DNA from: Treponema sp.
GTDB taxonomy: Bacteria > Spirochaetota > Spirochaetia > Treponematales > Breznakiellaceae
Direction: 5' to 3'
NCBI GenBank assembly: GCA_009785545.1
Contig: WQWD01000015.1
Location: 1 to 16,378 of the forward strand
DNA: 16,378 nt
Below, one piece after another: positions 1-6,968 of the stretch. Each line of letters starts with the position of its first letter. The stretch's first letter is position 1. Both the position numbers and the translations under genes were made by a program. Below the pieces are notes generated by a model, which was given only the letters and a program-made list of their open reading frames with translations, was not told the origin of the DNA and did not search any database.

Positions 1-30
1 ATTTCATTTTATAGTCCTTTAATTTTATTT

Positions 31-94
31 ATTGTACAATAAGTATTTACAATCGGAAATAGTCAATTGACTATAAAACTCCAAATTTAAATTT
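31..94. repeat. cluster of three perfect palindromes upstream of the antitoxin gene
   Basis: Three perfect palindromes lie in the AT-rich stretch before the antitoxin gene: ATTGTACAAT (31-40), ATAGTCAATTGACTAT (59-74, 16 bp) and AAATTTAAATTT (83-94). No coding sequence is visible in 1-180 on either strand. The 16-bp palindrome is the least likely to be chance in AT-rich DNA. These could be binding sites for a dimeric regulator, either the HTH antitoxin itself or the product of a gene left of the window. The symmetry is seen directly; the function is inference. Confidence 0.4.
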
Positions 95-145
95 CAATTG
101 TAGTGTATCACGAAATTATTATTCCGGTATAGGAGAATTATCTAT

Positions 146-174
146 TTGATATTCAGTAACTTTTAAGTTACAAT
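146..174 (+). promoter_or_regulatory. sigma70-type promoter of the antitoxin gene
   Basis: TTGATA (146-151) and TACAAT (169-174) are separated by 17 bp, each one mismatch from the -35 and -10 consensus. A start site seven bases past the -10 falls at 181, the A of the antitoxin ATG. The mRNA would therefore be leaderless, which agrees with the absence of a Shine-Dalgarno before 181. Confidence 0.55.
156..171. promoter_or_regulatory. inverted repeat within the antitoxin promoter, probable operator
   Basis: GTAACTT-TT-AAGTTAC has perfect 7-bp arms and a 2-bp centre. It sits in the spacer between the -35 and -10 boxes and overlaps the first bases of the -10. This position suits repression by steric block. 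HTH antitoxins usually autoregulate, so the downstream product is the likely ligand (inference). Confidence 0.5.
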
Positions 175-180
175 AGAGTT

Positions 181-474
181 ATGAAAGAAAAAACTACTGT
201 ATGGGATATGGCAGAAAACATTAACACAAAAGAAGACGTAATTGCATATCTTGAAGCGGCACTGGAAGAAAATGACACGGAATTTTTATTTAAAGTAATA
301 GGTTATATTGCAAGGTCAAAAGGAATGGCACAAATAGCTAAAGATTTAAACCTAGCTCGTGAAAGTCTTTACCGATCTCTTGCTTCTGATGGAAACCCGT
401 CGTTTAACACCGTTGTAAATGTTCTTGACTACCTCGGTTATCAATTAAGTATCAAGCAGAAAGCAGCGGCATAA
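181..474 (+). CDS. HI1420-family addiction-module antitoxin (HTH), apparently orphan
   Basis: The 97-residue product matches the HI1420-type addiction-module antidote family in length and layout. It has an N-terminal WDMAENINTKEDVIAYLEAA segment, a helix-turn-helix around residues 49-67 (MAQIAKDLNLARESLYRSL), then the family signature GNPSFNTVVNVLDYLGYQL. Such proteins normally bind and neutralise a RelE/ParE-like HI1419 toxin and repress their own operon. The toxin gene usually lies directly upstream on the same strand, but 1-180 has no ORF for it and none follows downstream. The start at 181 fits the family N-terminus; the next in-frame ATG (208) would cut into the conserved WDMAE segment. 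There is no Shine-Dalgarno, and the predicted transcript starts at the ATG. The family assignment is firm; the current role as an antitoxin is uncertain without a partner. Confidence 0.85.
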   Translation: MKEKTTVWDMAENINTKEDVIAYLEAALEENDTEFLFKVIGYIARSKGMAQIAKDLNLARESLYRSLASDGNPSFNTVVNVLDYLGYQLSIKQKAAA

Positions 475-546
475 GAAATGAGTTTTTATTTATGGGCATT
501 CTGGAGAAACGATTAAAGTGGCTTTTCCCCAACCCTTACCATCGAT

Positions 547-574
547 TTGATAATACACAACGAATTCGTATTAT
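547..574 (+). promoter_or_regulatory. promoter of the leader/MSRSYKK unit
   Basis: TTGATA (547-552) and TATTAT (569-574) lie 16 bp apart, with the palindrome ACGAATTCGT (560-569) in the spacer. The predicted start is near 581, just before a GAGGTG Shine-Dalgarno (583-588) and the leader ATG at 596. Confidence 0.45.
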
Positions 575-595
575 TAAAGAATGAGGTGTAATTCT

Positions 596-631
596 ATGAT
601 TAAAACAATATGGAAGATTAACATTTTCTAG
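596..631 (+). CDS. putative 11-residue leader peptide (uORF)
   Basis: The ORF encodes MIKTIWKINIF. GAGGTG at 583-588 lies seven bases before the ATG, a good Shine-Dalgarno at good spacing. Its TAG stop (629-631) is inside the 5' arm of the hairpin at 622-657. A ribosome finishing this peptide would cover that arm and open the hairpin, exposing the next ribosome-binding site. This arrangement resembles translation-coupled or attenuation leaders such as ermC. An in-frame ATG at 581 could extend it by five residues, but the Shine-Dalgarno favours 596. It is too short to recognise by homology; the support is its position and ribosome-binding site. Confidence 0.4.
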   Translation: MIKTIWKINIF

Positions 632-657
632 TTTTCCAATAGGAGGATTAGAAAATG
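622..657 (+). promoter_or_regulatory. 16-bp hairpin sequestering Shine-Dalgarno and start codon
   Basis: 622-637 pairs with 642-657 over 16 continuous base pairs around an AATA loop (638-641). Thirteen pairs are Watson-Crick and three are G-U. The outer nine pairs, CATTTTCTA with TAGAAAATG, are perfect. The 3' arm holds the AGGAGG Shine-Dalgarno (641-646, its first A in the loop) and ends exactly on the ATG (655-657). No U-tract follows, so it is not a typical terminator. It should block translation of the downstream ORF unless opened, for example by a ribosome on the leader ORF. Confidence 0.6.
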
Positions 658-963
658 TCAAGATCGTATAAAAAACGCTGCGGCGGAACTATTTGCTCCA
701 GCATGGATAAACCGTAGAAAAAACAATGGCACTCTGCTATGAGGGCTAAAGAATGGGATTTGCTCCGCCTGCAAATCAAATCTCCGGAAGATGATTACAG
801 TTATCCAATTCCAAGAGAAGTAGACGACCTCTGGTCTGTGCCTTCTGATGGTGACAGCTATTGGAATTATTATGGTTTTGAGCATTATTACCATGAGCAA
901 ACTCGTCCATGCTGGTACTGGTGGGGAGGAAGTAGGGATATTCTTGTGCGCAAATTGGCTTAG
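655..963 (+). pseudogene. MSRSYKK-family small hypothetical protein interrupted by an in-frame TAG
   Basis: From the ATG at 655 the frame reads MSRSYKKRCGGTICSSMDKP, then TAG (715-717), then continues open as KKQWHSAMRAKEW and on to a TAG at 961-963, about 102 codons in all. The opening MSRSYKK, the TICSSMDKP segment and the later PREVDDLW are hallmarks I recognise from a widespread family of small basic proteins of unknown function. Both halves belong to the same protein. The downstream half has an ATG at 739 but no Shine-Dalgarno. The simplest reading is a recent nonsense mutation, such as TGG to TAG, because no frame shift or other decay is seen. Suppression or readthrough cannot be excluded. 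Its ribosome-binding site (AGGAGG, eight bases from the ATG) is strong but buried in a hairpin. The C-terminal part is rich in Trp and Tyr. Confidence 0.6.
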
Positions 964-1004
964 AGAGCGTGAGTGAAAGATGTGATTGGGAAGCACGGTT
1001 TATT

Positions 1005-1050
1005 TTGCAAGGATAGGGCTCGAAACTATGGCCTCCCCCCCGTTATAAGC
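1005..1050 (-). pseudogene. degenerate partial copy of the initiator tRNA (candidate attachment-site remnant)
   Basis: Read on the minus strand, this stretch resembles the anticodon loop through nucleotide 73 of the intact tRNA at 15225-15297. An ungapped alignment at a constant offset of 14220 bases runs from 984-1036 to 15204-15256 with 39 of 53 matches, including about 20 bases of tRNA 3' flank. After three extra Cs, GTTATAAGC (1042-1050) matches GTTATGAGC (15259-15267) in eight of nine. The T-stem keeps four pairs, but the 53-61 pair is lost and the anticodon stem is broken by a C-run. It cannot be a working tRNA. It has the orientation and extent expected of the second copy made by tRNA-targeted integration. 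Confidence 0.5.
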
Positions 1051-1084
1051 AAGAGTTAGGGCTGTTTTTAGGGGTAGACTGGTG

Positions 1085-1164
1085 TAACCTACGTTAAAGC
1101 GGTTTCCGGCTTAATTCTATTCTTCGCAGGTTATGGCTCGTGCCCACTAAAGTGTGGATAGTGG
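1085..1164. other. intergenic inverted repeats beyond the operon's 3' end
   Basis: TAACCTACG (1085-1093) and CGCAGGTTA (1125-1133) are inverted with one mismatch. They enclose AAGCGG-TTT-CCGGCTT, which pairs with one bulge. Next to it, CCACTA (1144-1149) and TAGTGG (1159-1164) form a 6-bp stem with a 9-base loop. Neither is followed by a U-run on the minus strand, so I do not call a terminator for drmC. They could be RNA-processing structures or remnants. No gene is visible in 964-1197. Confidence 0.3.
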
Positions 1165-1197
1165 TGGAAATTAAGGTGTTCTCTATCTAATTTATAG

Positions 1198-1878
1198 TCA
1201 TAAATATTTCACAAGTTCAAATATTTTTTGCCGTTTCAAGTCAGCAAATATCTCCAAAACCTGAGAGGCTTTCTTTTTCGATGTAATAAGTGCGCCAATT
1301 TCAATATTACCCTCAAGACCATGATATGAAAGATTCGCAGACGAAATGAGCATTTTTACATCATCAACAATTATCGTTTTAGCATGAAGTGATGCCATTT
1401 TATCTCCTGCCTTACCAGCATATTCATAAATTTTCAGAAAATTCCTATTAGTATGCCTGATATCTGCCAATATTGAACGAATGCTGGCATAATTGTTTAC
1501 AAATATTTCAACAACAACACCCTGTTTGCTTTTATTATCTATCAGCTTGAGTGATTCTTCAAAATGTTCTGAAATGGAATATCCTGTCAACGTTATGCTG
1601 TTTGTTGCACTATTGACAAGTTCCTCCATCACGGGATGTGTTTTTCGGGTTTTTGACATAAATGATACTGGTACTGTGGATACAACTTCGACTTTTTCTG
1701 CAGTTTGATTTGAGGTCAAAGATTTTATAAGCCGGCATAACTTTTCCGCATCAATATCTGATAAACTTTGAAGCTCAGTTTTTAACATACGCATTAGAAC
1801 CAGATTATCTGCTTTTCCTGATAATTCTGCGATAAGCTCGTCAGCTAGGATATCGATTGTTAAAGATTGATAGAGCAT
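1198..1878 (-). CDS. drmC: DrmC, phospholipase D-fold protein of DISARM
   Basis: The 226-residue protein has one phospholipase D HKD motif, H165-x-K167-x4-D172 followed by S180 and N182 (LHAKTIIVDDVKMLISSANLS region). This is the size and single-motif layout of DrmC. PLD-fold enzymes act as phosphodiesterases or nucleases, usually as dimers that join two HKD motifs into one active site. The N-terminal 80 residues lack a recognisable motif. In published DISARM work DrmC belongs to the core gene set, though it is less essential than DrmA and DrmB in some systems. The ORF overlaps the end of drmB by 19 bp; a GGTGA sequence lies about seven bases before its ATG. Being last in the operon beside drmA and drmB makes the assignment strong, while its substrate here is unknown. 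Confidence 0.85.
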   Translation of the reverse strand: MLYQSLTIDILADELIAELSGKADNLVLMRMLKTELQSLSDIDAEKLCRLIKSLTSNQTAEKVEVVSTVPVSFMSKTRKTHPVMEELVNSATNSITLTGYSISEHFEESLKLIDNKSKQGVVVEIFVNNYASIRSILADIRHTNRNFLKIYEYAGKAGDKMASLHAKTIIVDDVKMLISSANLSYHGLEGNIEIGALITSKKKASQVLEIFADLKRQKIFELVKYL

Positions 1879-3626
1879 AATTCATTCACCAAATCTTTAA
1901 AGAAACTAAGGTCTGATTTTCCATCAAGCGGGACAATCAAACTCCTGTCAAGCAAACGGTTTCCATTCTCACAGGCTGTTTCCGATATCATACAACAGGA
2001 GTGACAAGCCGAACCGTTCAGTGTATCACTGTCAATCGGACTGTTTGCGCATTCGGGGTCTGTAGTACAAAGCAGCGCATTTTCAATTGCTGCCTTTATT
2101 AGTTTTCTGAACTTTGACGTTTCTCCAAGCTCAACAAGTCCGCCAAGCGATCCTTCTTTATCAGAGCTACCTGTATGAAATAAAACTCCGTACATAGAAG
2201 GACTGCTGTAAATTCTTTCGCGGATCGCCGTTGATGAATACCCTGATTGCAATGACATTTCCTTGATAATCAAATGTGCAAATGTATGAATAAGCACATA
2301 TTCACCATTACGTTCTTTTACATTGTCCCATCCTCTTTCCGCTGTGTATCGATTATATATATCTTTATAATACCCAGAAATTCTGTTTGCTACAGAATTT
2401 TCCAGCCATTTTTTGATTGTTGCTCTGTTAAATTCAATAAAGATTCCTTCACCATGTATTTCAACTCCCGGAAGCCATGAATCTGGTTTCTTTGTATTTA
2501 ACCGTACTATGGTTTTTAAGTCGTCTGCTTCCGGTTCAGGGGGATCAATCCGTGTAAATCCCTGTAATACTAGTATTTCTCTAAGACGTTCTATTTTGAT
2601 AATACGTGAAAAATACTTTTCCAGATAAGCTGGAACAGGATCTTCATTGGCTTTGAAATATTTTACATCTTTTTTATATGTTGGATCTGCATGATGGGTA
2701 AACGCTGTGTATTCCATTTCCTTTATTTCAATATACTCTTTAATTTTTCTTTTTCGATTTTCAATTGCCTTATCAAATTCTTCACGACTGTACGCAGTAA
2801 AATGGTTTTCGTATATTTTGTCTATTCCAGCTTTACCAAAATCTCTTTCATAGTCATATAAACGTATCCAATGTTCATCAAGTAACAGATAAAGCGGATT
2901 TGTCCATGGCGGTATAGAGATTGCGCTTCTTGTTACAGAAAAATATACATTTGTTGCGCCTCGTTGTGAAGGGAAGAGCTCTTTGCATTTGCATTTGTCA
3001 TTTTTACTGTTTGGTTTGTGCGGATGCCGTCCTGTACATTCATATCCTTTTTCTCTGAAATCTGTCCTGTCCGTGGCTCCTGCCATTGATCGTTTTGCTC
3101 TGCATTCACATTCAACCCACATCTCGGCAAGAGTTGATGTTTCACCTGTTGAGTAAAGTTTCATTTTCTTTGTGCAGCTTGTATTACCTCTGTGTACCCA
3201 CCATCGCCATGGAAAATCGTCAAGATGTCCATCTTTACAGACAATGACAAACCTTGCAGGATAAGAGCGAAATCCGCAGTCCGGGCAGGTTGGTCCCTGA
3301 CGATTATATATATCGATGTTAAAAGAAATCCGTATATCAAACAGCCGGGTACATTTTGCATTTGGACAAATATGGTAATTTGGAAATGACAATACGGGTA
3401 GATCGTTTCCATAACTTGTTTTTGGCGGGCGAAAATGGTTAACATTAAAGTATGATGCAAGCCGGGAATCATAAATCGGCGTGCCAGTATCCTGCCAGTA
3501 AGATGTATCCAATACTGTTACAGAGTCTTTTACAGCCTCCAATATTGCTCCTGGATCAAACGAAGTTATGAGCTGATTTGGACGAATGTCTCCAATTTTT
3601 TCCGGATTAAATATTTTTGTGAACAT
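1860..3626 (-). CDS. drmB: DrmB, DUF1998 protein of DISARM
   Basis: The 588-residue protein has the DrmB/DUF1998 pattern. A zinc-ribbon-like C87-x4-C92 ... C114-x2-C117 comes first, then CKDGHLDDFPW from residue 130, a further Cys-rich stretch around residues 170-215, and near the C-terminus HTFAHLII (447-454). The end carries a second Cys cluster (C520, C526, C541, C544, C545, C552), with ACHSCCMISETACENGNRLLD as the characteristic tail. DUF1998 proteins work with a partner helicase; in DISARM, DrmA and DrmB form the DNA-binding complex. All eight or more Cys appear intact, so metal binding is likely kept. A GGGAGGG Shine-Dalgarno sits seven bases before the ATG, and only three bases separate it from the drmA stop. 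The gene overlaps drmC at its 3' end. Confidence 0.92.
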   Translation of the reverse strand: MFTKIFNPEKIGDIRPNQLITSFDPGAILEAVKDSVTVLDTSYWQDTGTPIYDSRLASYFNVNHFRPPKTSYGNDLPVLSFPNYHICPNAKCTRLFDIRISFNIDIYNRQGPTCPDCGFRSYPARFVIVCKDGHLDDFPWRWWVHRGNTSCTKKMKLYSTGETSTLAEMWVECECRAKRSMAGATDRTDFREKGYECTGRHPHKPNSKNDKCKCKELFPSQRGATNVYFSVTRSAISIPPWTNPLYLLLDEHWIRLYDYERDFGKAGIDKIYENHFTAYSREEFDKAIENRKRKIKEYIEIKEMEYTAFTHHADPTYKKDVKYFKANEDPVPAYLEKYFSRIIKIERLREILVLQGFTRIDPPEPEADDLKTIVRLNTKKPDSWLPGVEIHGEGIFIEFNRATIKKWLENSVANRISGYYKDIYNRYTAERGWDNVKERNGEYVLIHTFAHLIIKEMSLQSGYSSTAIRERIYSSPSMYGVLFHTGSSDKEGSLGGLVELGETSKFRKLIKAAIENALLCTTDPECANSPIDSDTLNGSACHSCCMISETACENGNRLLDRSLIVPLDGKSDLSFFKDLVNELCSINL

Positions 3627-3629
3627 TTA

Positions 3630-6600
3630 TTAACCCTCCCTGTAATAATAAAGTGTTGATGTATTCTCAACTTCCCGCATAGAGTTAAGCGTTGGTTTTT
3701 CATTTCTTTTACAGAGTTCTCCGTAAAAGTTTAACAATCTTGCTCCTTTAGTTGTATCTGCAATGTAGTAATAGAGCTGCAATGTGTTTACTTTTTTACA
3801 TGTTTTCCATGTATCAATAAACTCAGTTATTTCATCAACAACATCAGGACGTAATTTAGGCGCAACCTTTGCTACTCTTGAAGCGATCTTATCTATTATT
3901 CTATCTATTTCTGTTTTTGGTGTTCTGTCTATGAAAGACGCGGACGCATTTTCTGCCAATGCCTCGATTTGCAGACGCGCCAGAGCAACAAACAGAGCAT
4001 GAAGAACTCTGTCCCGTGCGCGCGCAGAAAAAGGCGTCGCACTGGTACCTTCTACAAAACGGTAGATGTGAGAATGATAACCTTTGAAGTTTTCATAATG
4101 GGATAAGTCTCGCGGTCTGTATGGATTATATATTGTTACAACAAGTCCGGGGTAAACACGACCAATACGGCTTGTTGCTTGTATGTATTCTGCGCTTTGT
4201 TTTGGCTGACCAGTAACACACATCAGCCCAAGCCTGTCAATATCAAGACCGACAGAAATCATATTTGTTGCAATTGCCATATCAAGAAAATCCTTGCATT
4301 TTTTCTCCAAAGCCTCTTTTTTCGAAATTGTATTTTCAAGTTCATCTAAGAGTCCGGTAATTTTATCAGATTTCATACGCGAGGTAATTTCTTTATGTTC
4401 GAAAAACCTTTGTTTCTTATGTCCATAATGTTTTACAATCCACTTTTGACGTTTTGGAATGTCATCCTGTAATAATCGTACAGCGCCGCCTAGCTCACGA
4501 ATACTATTGAAGTATCCAATTAATGTATAATACGGATCTATTAAATCTTTATATTCAGGTTGTTCTGCCAGGTGAAGTGTTGTTTGTAATAAGATCGCAT
4601 AAACTCGTAACAATGTTGTTTTTACTGACTTTCCGCTTGCGGCCATACCGCAATACTTTCTGAAAGGCGATTGTTTTATTGGAATTTCTTTTGTGAAATA
4701 ACTATCTCTTATATCCAAACCGCTTGGCGGAAATTGAGCAGTACTATCTCTGCCATATAAGCAGCGGATCTGTTCCTCTGCATTACTTATAGTTGCTGTT
4801 GAAACAATGTATTTGGGTAATATTTTTTCTCCATTTTTTGTTATTGTGCATAATTCTTCGATAACAGATTCGTATGCTCCGTATATTGTACCAAGAGGAC
4901 CTGTTATCAAATGCAACTCGTCCTGAACGATGAGTTCAGGCGGAAAAAATGGTTTTGTAGCTATTGTTTCTGTTGCAGGTAAACTACCTTTTGCATAATG
5001 CCTCCAGGCATGTTCCTGACCGATTGCAATATAACCGTGACGAGGACAGTATCTGTCAACTCTGCCAAAAAGCGTATTGCAGGCAACATCCCATGGCAAT
5101 CTGGCAAACTTATCAACAGTAGCTATTATTATGCTTGGACATTTCCTGTATATTTGCTCATCAACAAGATAAACAGGTATTGGAATACGATTTTCCTTAA
5201 ACTTAAAAAAGTAACAGTTTTCATCTGCGCAGTATACATCGACATTTTCCTGATCCGGATTATAATAAAATTCCTCTGATGATAATTGTTTGCCGCAATA
5301 AGGGCATTTAATAAGCTGTCTGTTAAGCTGACCTATTGTCTTTTTATAATTATCAGGTTCAGTATCTGAGTTTTTAAACTGTGAAAAACTATTTGGAGTA
5401 ACATTGCGGCCAACATAAAACCCTATTGAAAAAGGCTCGGTTCCATACAATGCGTCTTTTGAAAAATATTTACGTCGGATTATTTCTGCGGCTATTATCA
5501 TTTTAGTTAATCTGTCACGCTGTTGAGTTGTAAGCAAACGCAAGGTATAGCGAAGTATTATTGTTACACCACCGTCCTTGTTATATTCCGCTTCATCTTC
5601 CGCAGTAAGCCGCCTGTATCCAAGCAAAAAAGCCATTACGCCTAAATACGCTTCAGTTTTTCCGCCGCCTGTGGGGAAATATAGTAAATCAACATAATTT
5701 CTATATTTGTCTGTATAATCAACAATGCATGAAATATTGAGTAATAAAAAAGCAATTTGAAATGCTCTCCACTCACTATGATTTTCGTTAAGATATTCAT
5801 CAAGATTGCATTTTGTTCCTGTACCATATTTTTTTGAAAACATATTGATACTGCGCTGCATGAACATACATTGATTCATAAAACAAAATGCTTTAAACGC
5901 CTTTTCATTTAACTGCAGAATTTTAATTCCTGTCAGTATTCTGTCTGCTTGCTCCGTACATTTTTCAACAATTTCTTTACCTTTTTGTCCAGAAAAATCG
6001 GGGTTGCTCATTTTTGGATCGCTTTTTATTTCGTTTATCCAATTAACATAAGCTCCATACAATACTGTCAGGTTTGTTATAATTGTTTCTCTGTTTTTGG
6101 GTATTGAAAAATCTTTCATAGAAAAATAATTTTTTGTAAATCCATCAAGATCAGGGCTTACATTCGGAATCTCATGTTCGGGAATAAACTCGGAGAACAC
6201 CTCTTTTGCTTCTCCATTGTCATTTTCGCGCCAGTCAGCGGCGCATCCATGTCCGCGTCCGTAAATCGGGCGGCTTTCATACAGGTATTCATCATCAAGT
6301 TCACGGCGGCACAGGTATTCGGGCACAAAACTATCTTTGCTCAGAAAAACTGTTAGCCTTGTCTGAAACATAATTCCATTGACAGTTTCGTCAACAGCAT
6401 CGCGATAATTTGTGACATATACTGAATAAAGGTTATATCCGCTTTTTAAAACAAAGCGGGAAACTTTAATTTTAATACCTTCATTGTTTTCACCAACAGA
6501 GTATTCCTTTGATTTCTCTCCAATGTTTAAACTTACATTAATTTCTGAATTGCGGGGTAATCTTGTGTACACTTTGCGGTTTATTATTTTGCCATTCTTA

Positions 6601-6968
6601 TCTTCAATTTCTTTTTTATCAACCATATAATCGCCCCAATCGAGACGGATATTAAAAGACATGGCACTTTCAGGCAAATAAAAATTAAGTCCAATCGAGG
6701 ATTGCTGTTTAAATTTTGCGGCATATATATCTTCATTATCTTCATCGCCAAGTGTATCACTGTCACCAGAATCAAGTTCGATATCTTCCTGGTCATCGAA
6801 CTCAATAATGTTTTTTGCATTGGTAGTGTGCAATGCACCTGTAAGATAACTCAATTCCGGGTTTTCCAGCAACACCTCATCTGCACCTTCACGCGGTCCA
6901 ATCAGATCGAAACGTATTGCTTCAATCAGTTTTTGACGTATTTCACTTTGAACAAATTTTTCGTTCAT
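3630..6968 (-). CDS. drmA: DrmA, superfamily 2 helicase of DISARM
   Basis: The 1112-residue protein starts with about 420 residues without a known fold, including an acidic stretch at 56-80. The helicase core begins at PTGGGKT (432-438). A four-Cys zinc-finger-like insert follows near residue 553 (CPYCGKQ ... CADENC). The DEAD-box position reads QDELHL near residue 681. The C-terminal RecA lobe carries ISVGLDIDRLG and the arginine-finger motif QATSRIGRVYPG near residue 934. This order and length match DrmA, which with DrmB forms the core DNA-binding complex of DISARM. Its ATG overlaps the res stop (TAATG), with GGAGG ten bases upstream, so its translation is probably coupled to res. The catalytic motifs appear intact. 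DrmA and DrmB next to each other settle the system type. Confidence 0.92.
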   Translation of the reverse strand: MNEKFVQSEIRQKLIEAIRFDLIGPREGADEVLLENPELSYLTGALHTTNAKNIIEFDDQEDIELDSGDSDTLGDEDNEDIYAAKFKQQSSIGLNFYLPESAMSFNIRLDWGDYMVDKKEIEDKNGKIINRKVYTRLPRNSEINVSLNIGEKSKEYSVGENNEGIKIKVSRFVLKSGYNLYSVYVTNYRDAVDETVNGIMFQTRLTVFLSKDSFVPEYLCRRELDDEYLYESRPIYGRGHGCAADWRENDNGEAKEVFSEFIPEHEIPNVSPDLDGFTKNYFSMKDFSIPKNRETIITNLTVLYGAYVNWINEIKSDPKMSNPDFSGQKGKEIVEKCTEQADRILTGIKILQLNEKAFKAFCFMNQCMFMQRSINMFSKKYGTGTKCNLDEYLNENHSEWRAFQIAFLLLNISCIVDYTDKYRNYVDLLYFPTGGGKTEAYLGVMAFLLGYRRLTAEDEAEYNKDGGVTIILRYTLRLLTTQQRDRLTKMIIAAEIIRRKYFSKDALYGTEPFSIGFYVGRNVTPNSFSQFKNSDTEPDNYKKTIGQLNRQLIKCPYCGKQLSSEEFYYNPDQENVDVYCADENCYFFKFKENRIPIPVYLVDEQIYRKCPSIIIATVDKFARLPWDVACNTLFGRVDRYCPRHGYIAIGQEHAWRHYAKGSLPATETIATKPFFPPELIVQDELHLITGPLGTIYGAYESVIEELCTITKNGEKILPKYIVSTATISNAEEQIRCLYGRDSTAQFPPSGLDIRDSYFTKEIPIKQSPFRKYCGMAASGKSVKTTLLRVYAILLQTTLHLAEQPEYKDLIDPYYTLIGYFNSIRELGGAVRLLQDDIPKRQKWIVKHYGHKKQRFFEHKEITSRMKSDKITGLLDELENTISKKEALEKKCKDFLDMAIATNMISVGLDIDRLGLMCVTGQPKQSAEYIQATSRIGRVYPGLVVTIYNPYRPRDLSHYENFKGYHSHIYRFVEGTSATPFSARARDRVLHALFVALARLQIEALAENASASFIDRTPKTEIDRIIDKIASRVAKVAPKLRPDVVDEITEFIDTWKTCKKVNTLQLYYYIADTTKGARLLNFYGELCKRNEKPTLNSMREVENTSTLYYYREG

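Noticed and set aside
478..516. 12-codon ORF (MSFYLWAFWRND) directly after the antitoxin, as a possible toxin
   Set aside because: It is too short, lacks a clear Shine-Dalgarno and has no family resemblance; I do not claim a type II toxin.
715..717. TAG as a pyrrolysine or recoded sense codon
   Set aside because: All other genes in the window read normally with standard stops and nothing here suggests a recoded genome; a nonsense mutation is simpler.
658..996. Minus-strand 112-codon ORF opposite the MSRSYKK-type gene
   Set aside because: It is antisense to a recognisable family frame, has no Shine-Dalgarno and shows no domain.
1144..1164. Terminator for the defence operon
   Set aside because: The stem is only 6 bp and no U-run follows on the minus strand.
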